DNA of 15,701 nt from an uncultured Prevotella sp. (GCA_905210845.1 CAJLYG010000056.1:1-15701); one strand, 5' to 3'. Counted from the stretch's first letter, positions 1 to 6,562 are shown. Numbers and translations are program-made. The notes: generated by a model not told the origin, from the sequence alone.

Positions 1-147
1 GTTCTATTTTTTTCGCCCGAAATCCGGCGAGACAAATTTGAGTACCGCAAGACCAAATCGGAAATGCAGGATTGGCTTGTGGCACAGAAGATCGTGCAGG
101 AAATCATGAAAGAGGACGAGAAGAAAAAAGAGCAGCTGCATGGGTAG
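1..147 (+). CDS. C-terminal end of an unrecognised protein (partial)
   Basis: The frame is open from the first base to a TAG at 145-147, giving 48 residues with no start in the window. The tail is rich in Lys and Glu, with a run of charged residues before the stop (EDEKKKEQLHG), which suggests an amphipathic or disordered C-terminus. I do not recognise the family. A perfect-quality intrinsic terminator follows 36 nt later, which supports this being the real 3' end of a gene transcribed on the plus strand. Signal style (see the terminator) is like Bacillota rather than the Bacteroidota genes further right. Confidence 0.5.
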   Translation, partial: VLFFSPEIRRDKFEYRKTKSEMQDWLVAQKIVQEIMKEDEKKKEQLHG

Positions 148-183
148 GGAGAAGAAAATAGAGAGAATAGTAGATGATGGAAT

Positions 184-225
184 GCAGTGCAGGACAGAAG
201 AATCTTCCTGCGCTGCTTCTTTTTT
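184..225 (+). terminator. Rho-independent terminator after the partial CDS
   Basis: Stem arms at 184-194 (GCAGTGCAGGA) and 206-216 (TCCTGCGCTGC) pair over 11 bp with one G-U pair. The loop is 11 nt, and the T-rich tract TTCTTTTTT follows at 217-225. It ends the transcript of the partial gene at the left edge. Confidence 0.85.
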
Positions 226-275
226 GTGCGTATCAAAATACAGGTACCCTGTGTGCAAAATAATGTACATTGCAT

Positions 276-305
276 CTGTCATTCTATGTTTGGAAGATAT
301 ATAAT
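276..305 (+). promoter_or_regulatory. Sigma-70-type promoter for the restriction-like gene
   Basis: A perfect TATAAT lies at 300-305. A weak -35 candidate (CTGTCA, 4 of 6 matches) lies 18 nt upstream at 276-281. This is the standard sigma-70/sigma-A form, not the TAnnTTTG form used by genes further right in the window. The -10 is convincing; the -35 is not. Confidence 0.45.
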
Positions 306-349
306 AATATCGAAGCGAATGATGAGAAAGTTCTAAATACAAAAAGAAA

Positions 350-354
350 GAGGA
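350..354 (+). promoter_or_regulatory. Strong Shine-Dalgarno site (GAGGA)
   Basis: GAGGA sits 7 nt before the ATG at 362 and decides that start. Other genes in the window do not show a comparable site, so this is one of the signs that the left end comes from a different kind of genome. Confidence 0.7.
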
Positions 355-361
355 AGACAAG

Positions 362-1759
362 ATGGCAGTATGGAGATTACAGGTGAATACAGGAGGCACA
401 AATGCTGCCAACTATTGCTTGAAAAATCATGTCGCAGCAATGGGATGGAGTCTGCGTGAATTGACCCAGGCAGAACGTTCTGGGATACATACATTTTTGG
501 ATTACTGTAAACTGGCAAGAACTCAGTACAAATCATTCGACAGTGTATGCCGCATGGTAGAAGATGTGAAAGAAGGAGACCTACTATGGATGCGCTCAAG
601 AAATGAAGGGAAATACTATATTGCGAGAGTTAAGGCGAACAGTACCTGGGTGTTCCGCGAAGATGCAGTACAGATGGACGCAGCGAATCAGTTGACCAAT
701 ATAGACTGGTATCCAGCTACAGATAAGGCAGATGAAGAATCCGTTCCTGGTGCTGTGGCAACATCATTTATTAAGGGTTCAACCATCCAGAGAATTAAGA
801 AAAATGGAGTGGAAGAATACAGTCAGATGTTGTATAACCGTGTCCACGATTCGGCGCTGGATCTATTCAATTATCCCGATCCAGCCCTCTCGTTATGTGA
901 GAAGCATTTTTACAGCCTGCTTCAGCCGGAAGATGTTGAGGATTTACTTGCGCTGTGGCTGTATGATACGAAAGGCTACGTTTGCATTCCATCGACAAAT
1001 AAAATTGCTACGCCAAAGTATGAGTGCGTTTTGGTTGATCCAAATGACCTGAACCGAAAGCATATTTACATTCAGGTAAAAAAGGGTGATGTTGATCTCA
1101 ATACAGATGACTATTCCAGCCTGAATGGTGAAGTGTATTTGCTTACAACAGATGGAAACGTTCAGAATGCACAGAAATATTCAAATGTGAAAGTAGCAGA
1201 TCCAACGGTTATCTATGAATTTGCGATCAATCCGGATAAGTCTCATATCATTCCGGAGAATGTTTTATACTGGGTGAAGTTTCTGACAGAAATAGAAAAT
1301 AATCGTTTGAAGTTTTCTGCGTGTAAAGGAATCATGTTTGATACGAATATCTCGTATTCAGATACAGATGAATCCGAGATGATTCTCGGAAACAAAATAG
1401 CGGCATATGGAGATGCCAAACGGTATATCGACAGCTTTCGCAAAGATGACTATGCTCTTTTTTATTCCAAAGGAAGAGGAATTATTGCAGTTGGACAGAT
1501 AGTTACAGACACACCAACGGAAGTGGGTAATGAAAAATATCATAGTGTCAGAATGATTGTGCCGGAAAATTTCAATGGAGATGTTAAAGCATTGCCTGCT
1601 CTTTCTCCGAATGAGATTAAAACAATTTTGAAGCGGAATTTCTATTGGGCATCGACAATCAAAACACCATTCCTTACAGGAGTACAGGTTGAGATGTTGA
1701 TTCGTGAACTGAAAAAGAAGCATATCTCTGCGTTTGGAAAGTACAAAATAGAATACTAA
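362..1759 (+). CDS. Candidate modification-dependent (type IV-like) restriction protein
   Basis: This is a 465-residue protein. Residues 1-120 look like a PUA/EVE-type fold: WRLQVN at the start, then EGDLLWMRSR (71-80) followed by YYIARV, the pattern of small domains that read modified bases. Residues 185-290 resemble a PD-(D/E)XK nuclease of the Mrr group: a helix LLALWLYDTKGY, then Glu221 (KYECVLVD), then IYIQVKKG with Gln238 and Lys240 as the Q-x-K half of the active site. Residues 350-405 look like a second PUA-type domain (DDYALFYSKGRGIIAVGQI). Proteins with EVE-like readers and such nucleases cut DNA carrying modified bases, for example in phages; this role is inferred. The gene stands alone, with its own promoter and terminator-bounded left flank, and has no methylase beside it, as expected for type IV. 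The domain calls come from motif reading only. A different nuclease-like or regulatory protein is possible. Confidence 0.55.
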   Translation: MAVWRLQVNTGGTNAANYCLKNHVAAMGWSLRELTQAERSGIHTFLDYCKLARTQYKSFDSVCRMVEDVKEGDLLWMRSRNEGKYYIARVKANSTWVFREDAVQMDAANQLTNIDWYPATDKADEESVPGAVATSFIKGSTIQRIKKNGVEEYSQMLYNRVHDSALDLFNYPDPALSLCEKHFYSLLQPEDVEDLLALWLYDTKGYVCIPSTNKIATPKYECVLVDPNDLNRKHIYIQVKKGDVDLNTDDYSSLNGEVYLLTTDGNVQNAQKYSNVKVADPTVIYEFAINPDKSHIIPENVLYWVKFLTEIENNRLKFSACKGIMFDTNISYSDTDESEMILGNKIAAYGDAKRYIDSFRKDDYALFYSKGRGIIAVGQIVTDTPTEVGNEKYHSVRMIVPENFNGDVKALPALSPNEIKTILKRNFYWASTIKTPFLTGVQVEMLIRELKKKHISAFGKYKIEY

Positions 1760-1764
1760 ACCTA

Positions 1765-1793
1765 TTGCAAAAAAGAAGTAAGCGCGGTATAAT
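1765..1793 (+). promoter_or_regulatory. TTGCAA-N17-TATAAT promoter
   Basis: TTGCAA (1765-1770) and a perfect TATAAT (1788-1793) are separated by exactly 17 nt. It points right, into the IS-like end and the ftsY fragment. In an intact IS21-type element it could drive the transposase operon; here it would transcribe the truncated ftsY and the rimO operon if the join is real. Confidence 0.5.
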
Positions 1794-1809
1794 GTGAAAA
1801 TAAAGATAA

Positions 1810-2277
1810 ATGCCGCTGCAACGGTGCAAAAATGACCCCGGACGTTTCCCGAAAGGGAAAAATCGAGTGGAGGCCTTCGACACCCTACAAAGTGCCAAGG
1901 CAAATGATGCGGATGTTGTCATCATCGATACAGCTGGGCGCCTTCACAATAAAGTAGGATTGATGAATGAGTTGAAAAAGATCAAGGAAGTCATGAAAAA
2001 GGTGATCCCGACAGCCCCAGATGAAGTACTTCTTGTTCTTGATGGGAGTACGGGACAAAATGCTTTCGAGCAGGCAAAGCAATTCTCTGCCGTCACCCAG
2101 ATCACTTCCTTAGCCATTACCAAACTTGACGGAACAGCCAAGGGGGGTGTCGTCATAGGAATCAGCGATCAGCTGAAAGTCCCTGTGAAATACATTGGCT
2201 TAGGTGAGGGCATGGAGGATCTCCAACTCTTCAACAAACAACAATTTGTGGATTCCCTTTTTGGAGAGAAAAAATAA
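1810..2277 (+). CDS. ftsY: FtsY, C-terminal fragment of the SRP receptor GTPase (5'-truncated)
   Basis: From residue 23 on (codon at 1876) this matches the C-terminal half of the FtsY G domain. Visible are DTAGR (G3, residues 40-44), TKLDGTAKGG (G4, from 104) and GLGEGMEDL (130-138, the closing loop). Full FtsY docks signal-recognition-particle complexes at the membrane for co-translational export. Missing here are the A/N domains, the P-loop and the G2 region, so the fragment cannot be an active GTPase. The first 22 residues of the frame (ATG at 1810) are encoded by IS-like sequence and share nothing with FtsY, so the ATG is probably fortuitous. FtsY is essential in nearly all bacteria, so a full copy must exist or the join at ~1873 is an assembly artefact. 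Its stop overlaps the rimO start by 1 nt (TAATG), the native arrangement. Confidence 0.85.
   Translation: MPLQRCKNDPGRFPKGKNRVEAFDTLQSAKANDADVVIIDTAGRLHNKVGLMNELKKIKEVMKKVIPTAPDEVLLVLDGSTGQNAFEQAKQFSAVTQITSLAITKLDGTAKGGVVIGISDQLKVPVKYIGLGEGMEDLQLFNKQQFVDSLFGEKK
1811..1873 (+). mobile_element. Possible remnant of an IS21-family terminus with transposase RBS
   Basis: The stretch begins TGCCGCTGCAACGG, then has GGTGCAAAAATGACCCCGG, a type of motif that I associate with ends of IS21-family elements. A small hairpin follows (TTTCCC-GAAA-GGGAAA, 1845-1860), and the stretch ends in GTGGAGGC, which looks like a ribosome binding site. No transposase codons follow: the sequence passes directly into ftsY at about 1874. 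The family assignment is from memory of end sequences and needs a search. Confidence 0.35.
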
Positions 2278-3572
2278 TGAAGAAGAATCAGGTCGATATC
2301 ATTTCCATGGGCTGCTCTAAAAATTTAGTAGACAGCGAGCTACTCATGAAGCAGTTTGAGGCTAATGGATTCCAATGCGTCCATAATAGCAAGCGCCCTC
2401 AAGGAGAAATTGCCGTGATCAACACGTGCGGATTCATAGAAAGCGCCAAGGAGGAGAGCATCAACACCATTCTGGAATTTGCTCAAGCAAAGGAAGAAGG
2501 TCGTATCCATAAGCTCTTCGTCATGGGATGTCTCTCCCAACGCTATCAGAAAGAACTTGAAGCTGAAATACCTCAAGTGGACAAGTTTTATGGCAAGTTC
2601 AACTATAAGCAGTTACTGACTGATTTAGGCAAGGCAGACATAGCTTCGTGTGATGGTAAACGACACATCACGACTCCGCATCATTATGCGTACGTAAAGA
2701 TCAGCGAGGGGTGCGATCGTCACTGCGCTTACTGTGCTATACCCATCATTACAGGGAAACATATTAGTCGGCCCAAGAATGAAATTCTTGATGAGGTCCG
2801 CGAATTGGTGTCCCAAGGAGTAAAGGAGTTTCAGGTCATCGCCCAGGAACTTACCTATTATGGTATGGATATAGACGGCAATAAGCATATAGCTGACCTT
2901 ATCAGTGACATGGCTGACATTAAAGGTGTAAAGTGGATCAGGCTGCATTATGCCTATCCTCATCAATTTCCCATGGATTTATTGGACGTGATGCGTGAGA
3001 AACCAAATGTCTGCAAGTATCTTGACATCGCTTTCCAGCATATTTCTGACCACATGTTGGAGAGAATGCATCGACACGTAACGAAACAAGATACACTGGA
3101 TCTCATCCGTACGATTCGTGAGAAGGTTCCTGGCATCCATCTCCGTACGACACTTATGACAGGATTTCCTGGTGAGACCGAAGAGGATTTTGAGGAATTG
3201 ATGGAATTCACTCGTTGGGCTCGTTTCGAGCGAATGGGCGCTTTTGCCTATTCTGAAGAGGAAGGGACCTACAGTGCCATGCATTACAAAGATGATGTTC
3301 CTGAGGAAGTGAAGAACCATCGACTGGATCAGTTAATGGACCTTCAGCAGCAGATCAGTGCTGAGATCGAAGCGGAAAAAGTGGGAAAGACCATGCAGGT
3401 AATAATCGACCGTAAAGAAGGGGACTATTATGTGGGGAGAACGGAATTCTGTTCACCAGAGGTGGATCCGGAAGTGTTGATCCGTTCAGACCGACGGTTG
3501 CGGGTAGGTACGTTCTATCCGGTAAAAATGATCGCAAGCGAAGAGTTCGATTTATATGGCGAAATAGCATGA
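2277..3572 (+). CDS. rimO: Ribosomal protein S12 methylthiotransferase RimO
   Basis: This is a full-length 431-residue radical-SAM methylthiotransferase that adds a methylthio group to a conserved aspartate of ribosomal protein S12. The N-terminal domain opens with ISMGCSKNLVDSE and carries the three cysteines of the auxiliary 4Fe-4S cluster (Cys13, Cys51, Cys85). The radical-SAM core carries CDRHCAYC (Cys146, Cys150, Cys153) for the catalytic cluster. The last ~60 residues form the TRAM domain. SKNLVDSE and the following AIPIITGKHISRP separate it from the tRNA enzyme MiaB. The ATG overlaps the ftsY stop by 1 nt, and its stop overlaps the HU start by 4 nt, so translation is coupled along the operon. 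No residue is missing; the gene looks intact. Confidence 0.95.
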   Translation: MKKNQVDIISMGCSKNLVDSELLMKQFEANGFQCVHNSKRPQGEIAVINTCGFIESAKEESINTILEFAQAKEEGRIHKLFVMGCLSQRYQKELEAEIPQVDKFYGKFNYKQLLTDLGKADIASCDGKRHITTPHHYAYVKISEGCDRHCAYCAIPIITGKHISRPKNEILDEVRELVSQGVKEFQVIAQELTYYGMDIDGNKHIADLISDMADIKGVKWIRLHYAYPHQFPMDLLDVMREKPNVCKYLDIAFQHISDHMLERMHRHVTKQDTLDLIRTIREKVPGIHLRTTLMTGFPGETEEDFEELMEFTRWARFERMGAFAYSEEEGTYSAMHYKDDVPEEVKNHRLDQLMDLQQQISAEIEAEKVGKTMQVIIDRKEGDYYVGRTEFCSPEVDPEVLIRSDRRLRVGTFYPVKMIASEEFDLYGEIA

Positions 3573-3862
3573 ACAACAAGGAATTTATTGCAGAATTATC
3601 GCTGCGCACGGGGTATACGCAATCAGATACACAGAATCTGATCCGCACTCTTACCACTGCCATGGGTGATGCTTTCGAGAACGGTGATGCCGTAAACATC
3701 CCGGACTTTGGCACATTTGAGGTAAAGAAGCGCTTGGAAAGGATCGTCGTTAACCCGGGTACCGGACAGAGAATGCTGGTTCCACCTAAGCTTGTATTAA
3801 ACTTTAAGCCCACCTCCTTGATCAAGGAAAAGCTAAAGAAAGGGGGAGACAGCCATGAATAA
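3569..3862 (+). CDS. HU/IHF-family DNA-binding protein
   Basis: This 97-residue protein is of usual HU length with a short Lys-rich tail. It has the family signature across the dimer core and arm: IPDFGTFEVKKR (44-55), then the beta-arm with NPGTGQ (62-67). The Pro in this motif is the residue that intercalates into DNA in HU and IHF and causes the bend. It should act as a dimer in the nucleoid. ATGA overlap with rimO (3569-3572) and an 8-nt overlap with the next gene place it inside a coupled operon. Bacteroidota genomes hold several HU paralogues, so I give no symbol. Confidence 0.92.
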   Translation: MNNKEFIAELSLRTGYTQSDTQNLIRTLTTAMGDAFENGDAVNIPDFGTFEVKKRLERIVVNPGTGQRMLVPPKLVLNFKPTSLIKEKLKKGGDSHE

Positions 3863-5387
3863 GATTGGAATATCAGAATTAGCAGCTGCGCTTGTTAGGG
3901 AACATTCCTTAAACACAAAAGATGCAGAAGCCTTCATCCAAAAATTCTCGGATGTCTTGAATGATGGATTGCATCATGAGAAGCAGGTTAAAGTGAGGGG
4001 ATTGGGAACTTTTAAGGTAACCACTGTCAGTGCACGCGAAAGTGTTGACGTTAATACGGGTAAGAGAATTATCATTGATTCTCGGTCAAAAATATCTTTC
4101 ACCCCAGATGCAAGCCTTAAGGAATTGGTTAATAAGCCTTTTTCTCAGTTTGAAACTGTGGTTGTAGGCGAAGGGGTAGACTTCTCTGCTATAGACAAGA
4201 AATATGCAGACACGCTGCAAGACGGTACGGATGAAGGAGCTTCGAATGAGGCTACTTCCCTAATAGAAAGTAAGGACTCGTTGGATCCAGAACCTGAGAT
4301 AGCATCCCAACAAGAGGAACCTGCGATCGTCAGGCCGATTGTAGAACCAGCAATTGAAGAGGCACCCATTGTAGCAAAGGATACCCTTTCTGAGCCATCA
4401 TCTTTGAATGCCACGCCATCGGTTTTGCTAAATGATAAACCCTCTGCGCCTATTGAGGAACAGGCGAATGAAAATAGTGAAGCATCTGACTCCGGTCACC
4501 ATGTGGAATTACAAACTCCGAAGTCATATCCATTATCCGCAGCACAGTTGCAGGTCCTCAACGGCAATCCTTCAAGCCCAAAGGTAGAGGCCCCAAAATC
4601 TATCCCGGACTCTCAAGAAGATATCCAAAATAATATCCCACAAGCTGATCATCCCACGCAAGACACAGGCGCAGCACCAACTGATGCCGTAGAAACGATG
4701 GAAATGAGTATTGATCAGCACGCGTATGAGAAGCAATTGAAAAGAGAGAACAGTGCCCTTATTGACATCAATGATGACTTGAAAAAGCACTTAGACCGGA
4801 GTCATCGTATCATCAGGTGGATGATGGCTTTATTCCTTTTATTGATATTGGGTGGTGCGGGCACTGCATTTTTTATGTACAAGCAACTAAACAAGAGAGA
4901 TAATCAGATCAAACAATTGATCACCGAGGCAATATCCTCAAGAAAAGAGGCTACCCAAAACAAGGCTTCGGTGCAAAAGGAATCAGCAACTGCCCCTTCT
5001 ATGGACAAGAAGACAATCTCTAATCAGACATCAACGACAGGAAAAGTGCTCCCAATACAGAATGCAAATGAGATCGCCTCAAGTCCATCAAGTTCTTTGC
5101 CGGTCAAAGAAAGCAAAAAGGATCGTGTGGAGAACGTTCAGGAGAGACCTGTCAGCAACAAGGATTATAATAGTGATCCAAGAGTACGTACGGGAGCATG
5201 GATTATCACGGGAGTAGCCCAAACCGTTACGGTCAGGAAGGGACAAACACTGGCGACGATTAGCAGGACTCACCTCGGTCCAGGAATGGAATGCTATGTT
5301 GAAGCAATTAATGGCGGCATTACTGACGTTAAAGAGGGGCAAAAAGTAAAGATACCAAGTTTAAGGAATAAGAAGGCTCGGAAATAA
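3855..5387 (+). CDS. HU-like domain, transmembrane and LysM protein
   Basis: The protein has 510 residues in four parts. Residues 1-92 form an HU-like domain (VKVRGLGTFKVTTV, then VDVNTGKRI). Residues 100-290 are a low-complexity linker rich in Glu, Pro, Ser and Ala, likely disordered. A short charged helix (290-318) precedes one transmembrane segment at about 319-342 (WMMALFLLLILGGAGTAFF). After a second Ser/Thr/Lys-rich linker comes a LysM-type domain near 457-503 (VTVRKGQTLATISR to GQKVKIPSL). No signal peptide precedes the HU part, so the HU head should face the cytoplasm and the LysM part the periplasm. This could join DNA to the cell wall, which is inference. In the HU arm the usual NP is replaced by DV, so the DNA-intercalating Pro is missing. 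It overlaps the upstream HU gene by 8 nt. Intact, ending within a shared terminator stem. Confidence 0.85.
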   Translation: MNKIGISELAAALVREHSLNTKDAEAFIQKFSDVLNDGLHHEKQVKVRGLGTFKVTTVSARESVDVNTGKRIIIDSRSKISFTPDASLKELVNKPFSQFETVVVGEGVDFSAIDKKYADTLQDGTDEGASNEATSLIESKDSLDPEPEIASQQEEPAIVRPIVEPAIEEAPIVAKDTLSEPSSLNATPSVLLNDKPSAPIEEQANENSEASDSGHHVELQTPKSYPLSAAQLQVLNGNPSSPKVEAPKSIPDSQEDIQNNIPQADHPTQDTGAAPTDAVETMEMSIDQHAYEKQLKRENSALIDINDDLKKHLDRSHRIIRWMMALFLLLILGGAGTAFFMYKQLNKRDNQIKQLITEAISSRKEATQNKASVQKESATAPSMDKKTISNQTSTTGKVLPIQNANEIASSPSSSLPVKESKKDRVENVQERPVSNKDYNSDPRVRTGAWIITGVAQTVTVRKGQTLATISRTHLGPGMECYVEAINGGITDVKEGQKVKIPSLRNKKARK

Positions 5388-5394
5388 GCCTTCT
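5371..5394. terminator. Bidirectional terminator between convergent genes
   Basis: Arms AGAAGGCT (5371-5378) and AGCCTTCT (5387-5394) pair perfectly over 8 bp with an 8-nt loop. The stem overlaps the last codons of the HU-LysM gene and touches the stop of the convergent LolA-like gene. No strong T-tract is seen on either side, so it may be a weak or shared terminator. Confidence 0.55.
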
Positions 5395-6011
5395 CATCGT
5401 TGGTCAATATACTTATAAGAACGATAAGCATGGCTAGGGAACTTAAAAATATCATCTGTTAAGCCCCCGCTCTTAAAATTGGTTATCTTGACAGTTGTCC
5501 AAAAGAAGGCTAATTTGATTTTTAAGCTGACAGGGTAATGATTTACCCTGTTCAGCAATAGCTTTACTTCACGGATTCCTTTTAAACCGGCATGCTTGGC
5601 TTTGATGAGAATAACATCATACTTCTTTCCATTGTTCCAATGGTAAGTATAATCATCCGGCGCAAATTTGAACTTGCTCATATAACTGCCTTTCTTTTGA
5701 TCATTGGCATCATAAATAGAGACCGTCTTTTTTTTCTTGTCCACTAAGTATTTCGTAACCCCATCACTCCATGAAGAATACCTGGGTTCCTCGTACCTGA
5801 TCTTCTTCCCCTTATACCAAATGGTACCTTCTGCCTTGTAAAGGCCAATCAGGTTGACGGAATAATGCAACGATGAACCTTGGGACCCAAATACCATCTG
5901 ATAGGTTTTATTAAACATTTGACGAGCTTCCGCTTCATTGGTTGCAGCCAATAAAATAGAAGGAAACATCATATATATAAAGGTAAAAATAATCTTATGT
6001 ACGTTGTTCAT
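5394..6011 (-). CDS. LolA-like periplasmic lipoprotein-carrier-family protein
   Basis: This is a 205-residue exported protein. Residues 1-23 form a signal peptide (KIIFTFIYMMFPSILLAA) with likely cleavage after Ala22 or Ala23 and no lipobox Cys. The mature part is a run of beta-strands (AEGTIWYKGKKIRYEEP, then YLVDKKKKTVSIYDA) and ends in a DDIFKFPSHAY motif, near the FxFxxP-type end seen in LolA-like proteins of Bacteroidota. Such proteins form an open beta-barrel that carries lipoprotein acyl chains across the periplasm. Identity with true LolA is not proven: related DUF families share this fold. It is alone on the minus strand, convergent with the HU-LysM operon. Confidence 0.65.
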   Translation of the reverse strand: MNNVHKIIFTFIYMMFPSILLAATNEAEARQMFNKTYQMVFGSQGSSLHYSVNLIGLYKAEGTIWYKGKKIRYEEPRYSSWSDGVTKYLVDKKKKTVSIYDANDQKKGSYMSKFKFAPDDYTYHWNNGKKYDVILIKAKHAGLKGIREVKLLLNRVNHYPVSLKIKLAFFWTTVKITNFKSGGLTDDIFKFPSHAYRSYKYIDQR

Positions 6012-6038
6012 ATCATATATACTATGACTATTGAACTA

Positions 6039-6046
6039 CAAAAATA
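6039..6046 (-). promoter_or_regulatory. Bacteroidota -7 box (TATTTTTG) of the LolA-like gene
   Basis: On the minus strand TATTTTTG fits TAnnTTTG and lies 27 nt upstream of the ATG. No TTTG is seen at the expected -33 spacing. AT-rich sequence produces such matches by chance, so confidence is moderate. Confidence 0.4.
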
Positions 6047-6121
6047 CAAAAAAAAATTATATGATCCCAGTGCCTATCCATATTAATCAACTAAAAAACC
6101 TTAAAAAGCAAGATAAGTTGA

Positions 6122-6151
6122 GTTGTTTTATCGATAAAATTAGTACATTTG
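6122..6151 (+). promoter_or_regulatory. Promoter-like boxes (GTTG / TACATTTG)
   Basis: TACATTTG (6144-6151) fits the TAnnTTTG -7 box. GTTG at 6122-6125 is an imperfect -33 box 18 nt upstream. It points toward the structured stretch that ends in the terminator at 6253-6286. Confidence 0.35.
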
Positions 6152-6156
6152 TACCA

Positions 6157-6286
6157 GAATTAGTTCATATCAAATAAAATTTGCAATATGTAGAATGAAC
6201 CATATAATTAATTACATCAATAATTACTGCAAAGTATTTATGTAATAGTGCTGGGTACCGGTCTGCGAAGATAGGTATCCTTTTTT
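6157..6286 (+). ncRNA. Candidate structured small RNA 1 (about 130 nt)
   Basis: There is no protein gene upstream on this strand, yet an intrinsic terminator closes the stretch. Between the boxes at 6122-6151 and that terminator, three helices can be drawn: GTTCAT/ATGAAC (6163-6168 with 6195-6200), ATTACAT/ATGTAAT (6211-6217 with 6240-6246), and the terminator stem. The longest reading frames are trivial. The start at about 6157 is inferred from the box position. I do not recognise a known RNA family. Confidence 0.35.
6253..6286 (+). terminator. Rho-independent terminator, orphan
   Basis: GGGTACC (6253-6259) pairs with GGTATCC (6274-6280) over 7 bp with one G-U pair, followed directly by six T (6281-6286). 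The only gene to the left ends on the other strand, so it must serve an unannotated plus-strand transcript. Confidence 0.65.
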
Positions 6287-6330
6287 GTATTAAAGAAAGT
6301 TAAACACGATGGAGTTTCAAGAAAAAGGAG

Positions 6331-6361
6331 TATATTTGCAGCACAGTTAATAACTGTGCTG
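6331..6361 (+). promoter_or_regulatory. -7 box (TATATTTG) next to a perfect 23-bp odd palindrome
   Basis: TATATTTG (6331-6338) fits TAnnTTTG. Directly after it, CAGCACAGTTA (6339-6349) and TAACTGTGCTG (6351-6361) form a perfect inverted repeat around one central base. The expected transcription start would fall inside this palindrome, so it could be a repressor operator; as RNA it would be a 10-bp hairpin with a 3-nt loop. No -33 TTTG is evident. Confidence 0.4.
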
Positions 6362-6546
6362 AAATGAATGTACTATATATAACATAGGTAATGTTTTACC
6401 ACAAAACGTTTATTGCAATTTGGTTAAAATGCACTGTCTGAGAAGATAAAGTATTTTTGGCTCATTGATTGGAATGAGTTACATTTATGAGTAAATTAGT
6501 TTTAAGGTGTTGCTTGTCTGTGATGGATAAGCAACACCTGTTTTTT
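6345..6546 (+). ncRNA. Candidate structured small RNA 2 (about 200 nt)
   Basis: This stretch runs from the -7 box at 6331-6338 to the strong terminator at 6505-6546. Internal hairpins include GGTAA-TGTT-TTACC (6387-6400) and CTCATT/AATGAG (6461-6478). A 24-codon frame starts at 6487 but runs through the terminator stem and is probably not real. The 5' end is inferred. A 3'-end-only or processed RNA is also possible. Confidence 0.35.
6505..6546 (+). terminator. Strong rho-independent terminator, orphan
   Basis: AGGTGTTGCTT (6505-6515) and AAGCAACACCT (6529-6539) pair perfectly over 11 bp with a 13-nt loop, followed by G and six T (6541-6546). It is oriented on the plus strand with no coding gene before it, which is the main evidence for a transcript here. 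Confidence 0.8.
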
Positions 6547-6562
6547 CGCTCTATGATATAAG

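Noticed and set aside
1358..1903. 181-codon minus-strand frame opposite the restriction-like gene
   Set aside because: Shadow of the plus-strand gene, spanning its stop and the IS-like end; no domain seen.
6487..6561. 24-codon frame (MSKLVLRCCLSVMDK)
   Set aside because: It runs through the stem and T-tract of a strong terminator and has no ribosome binding site.
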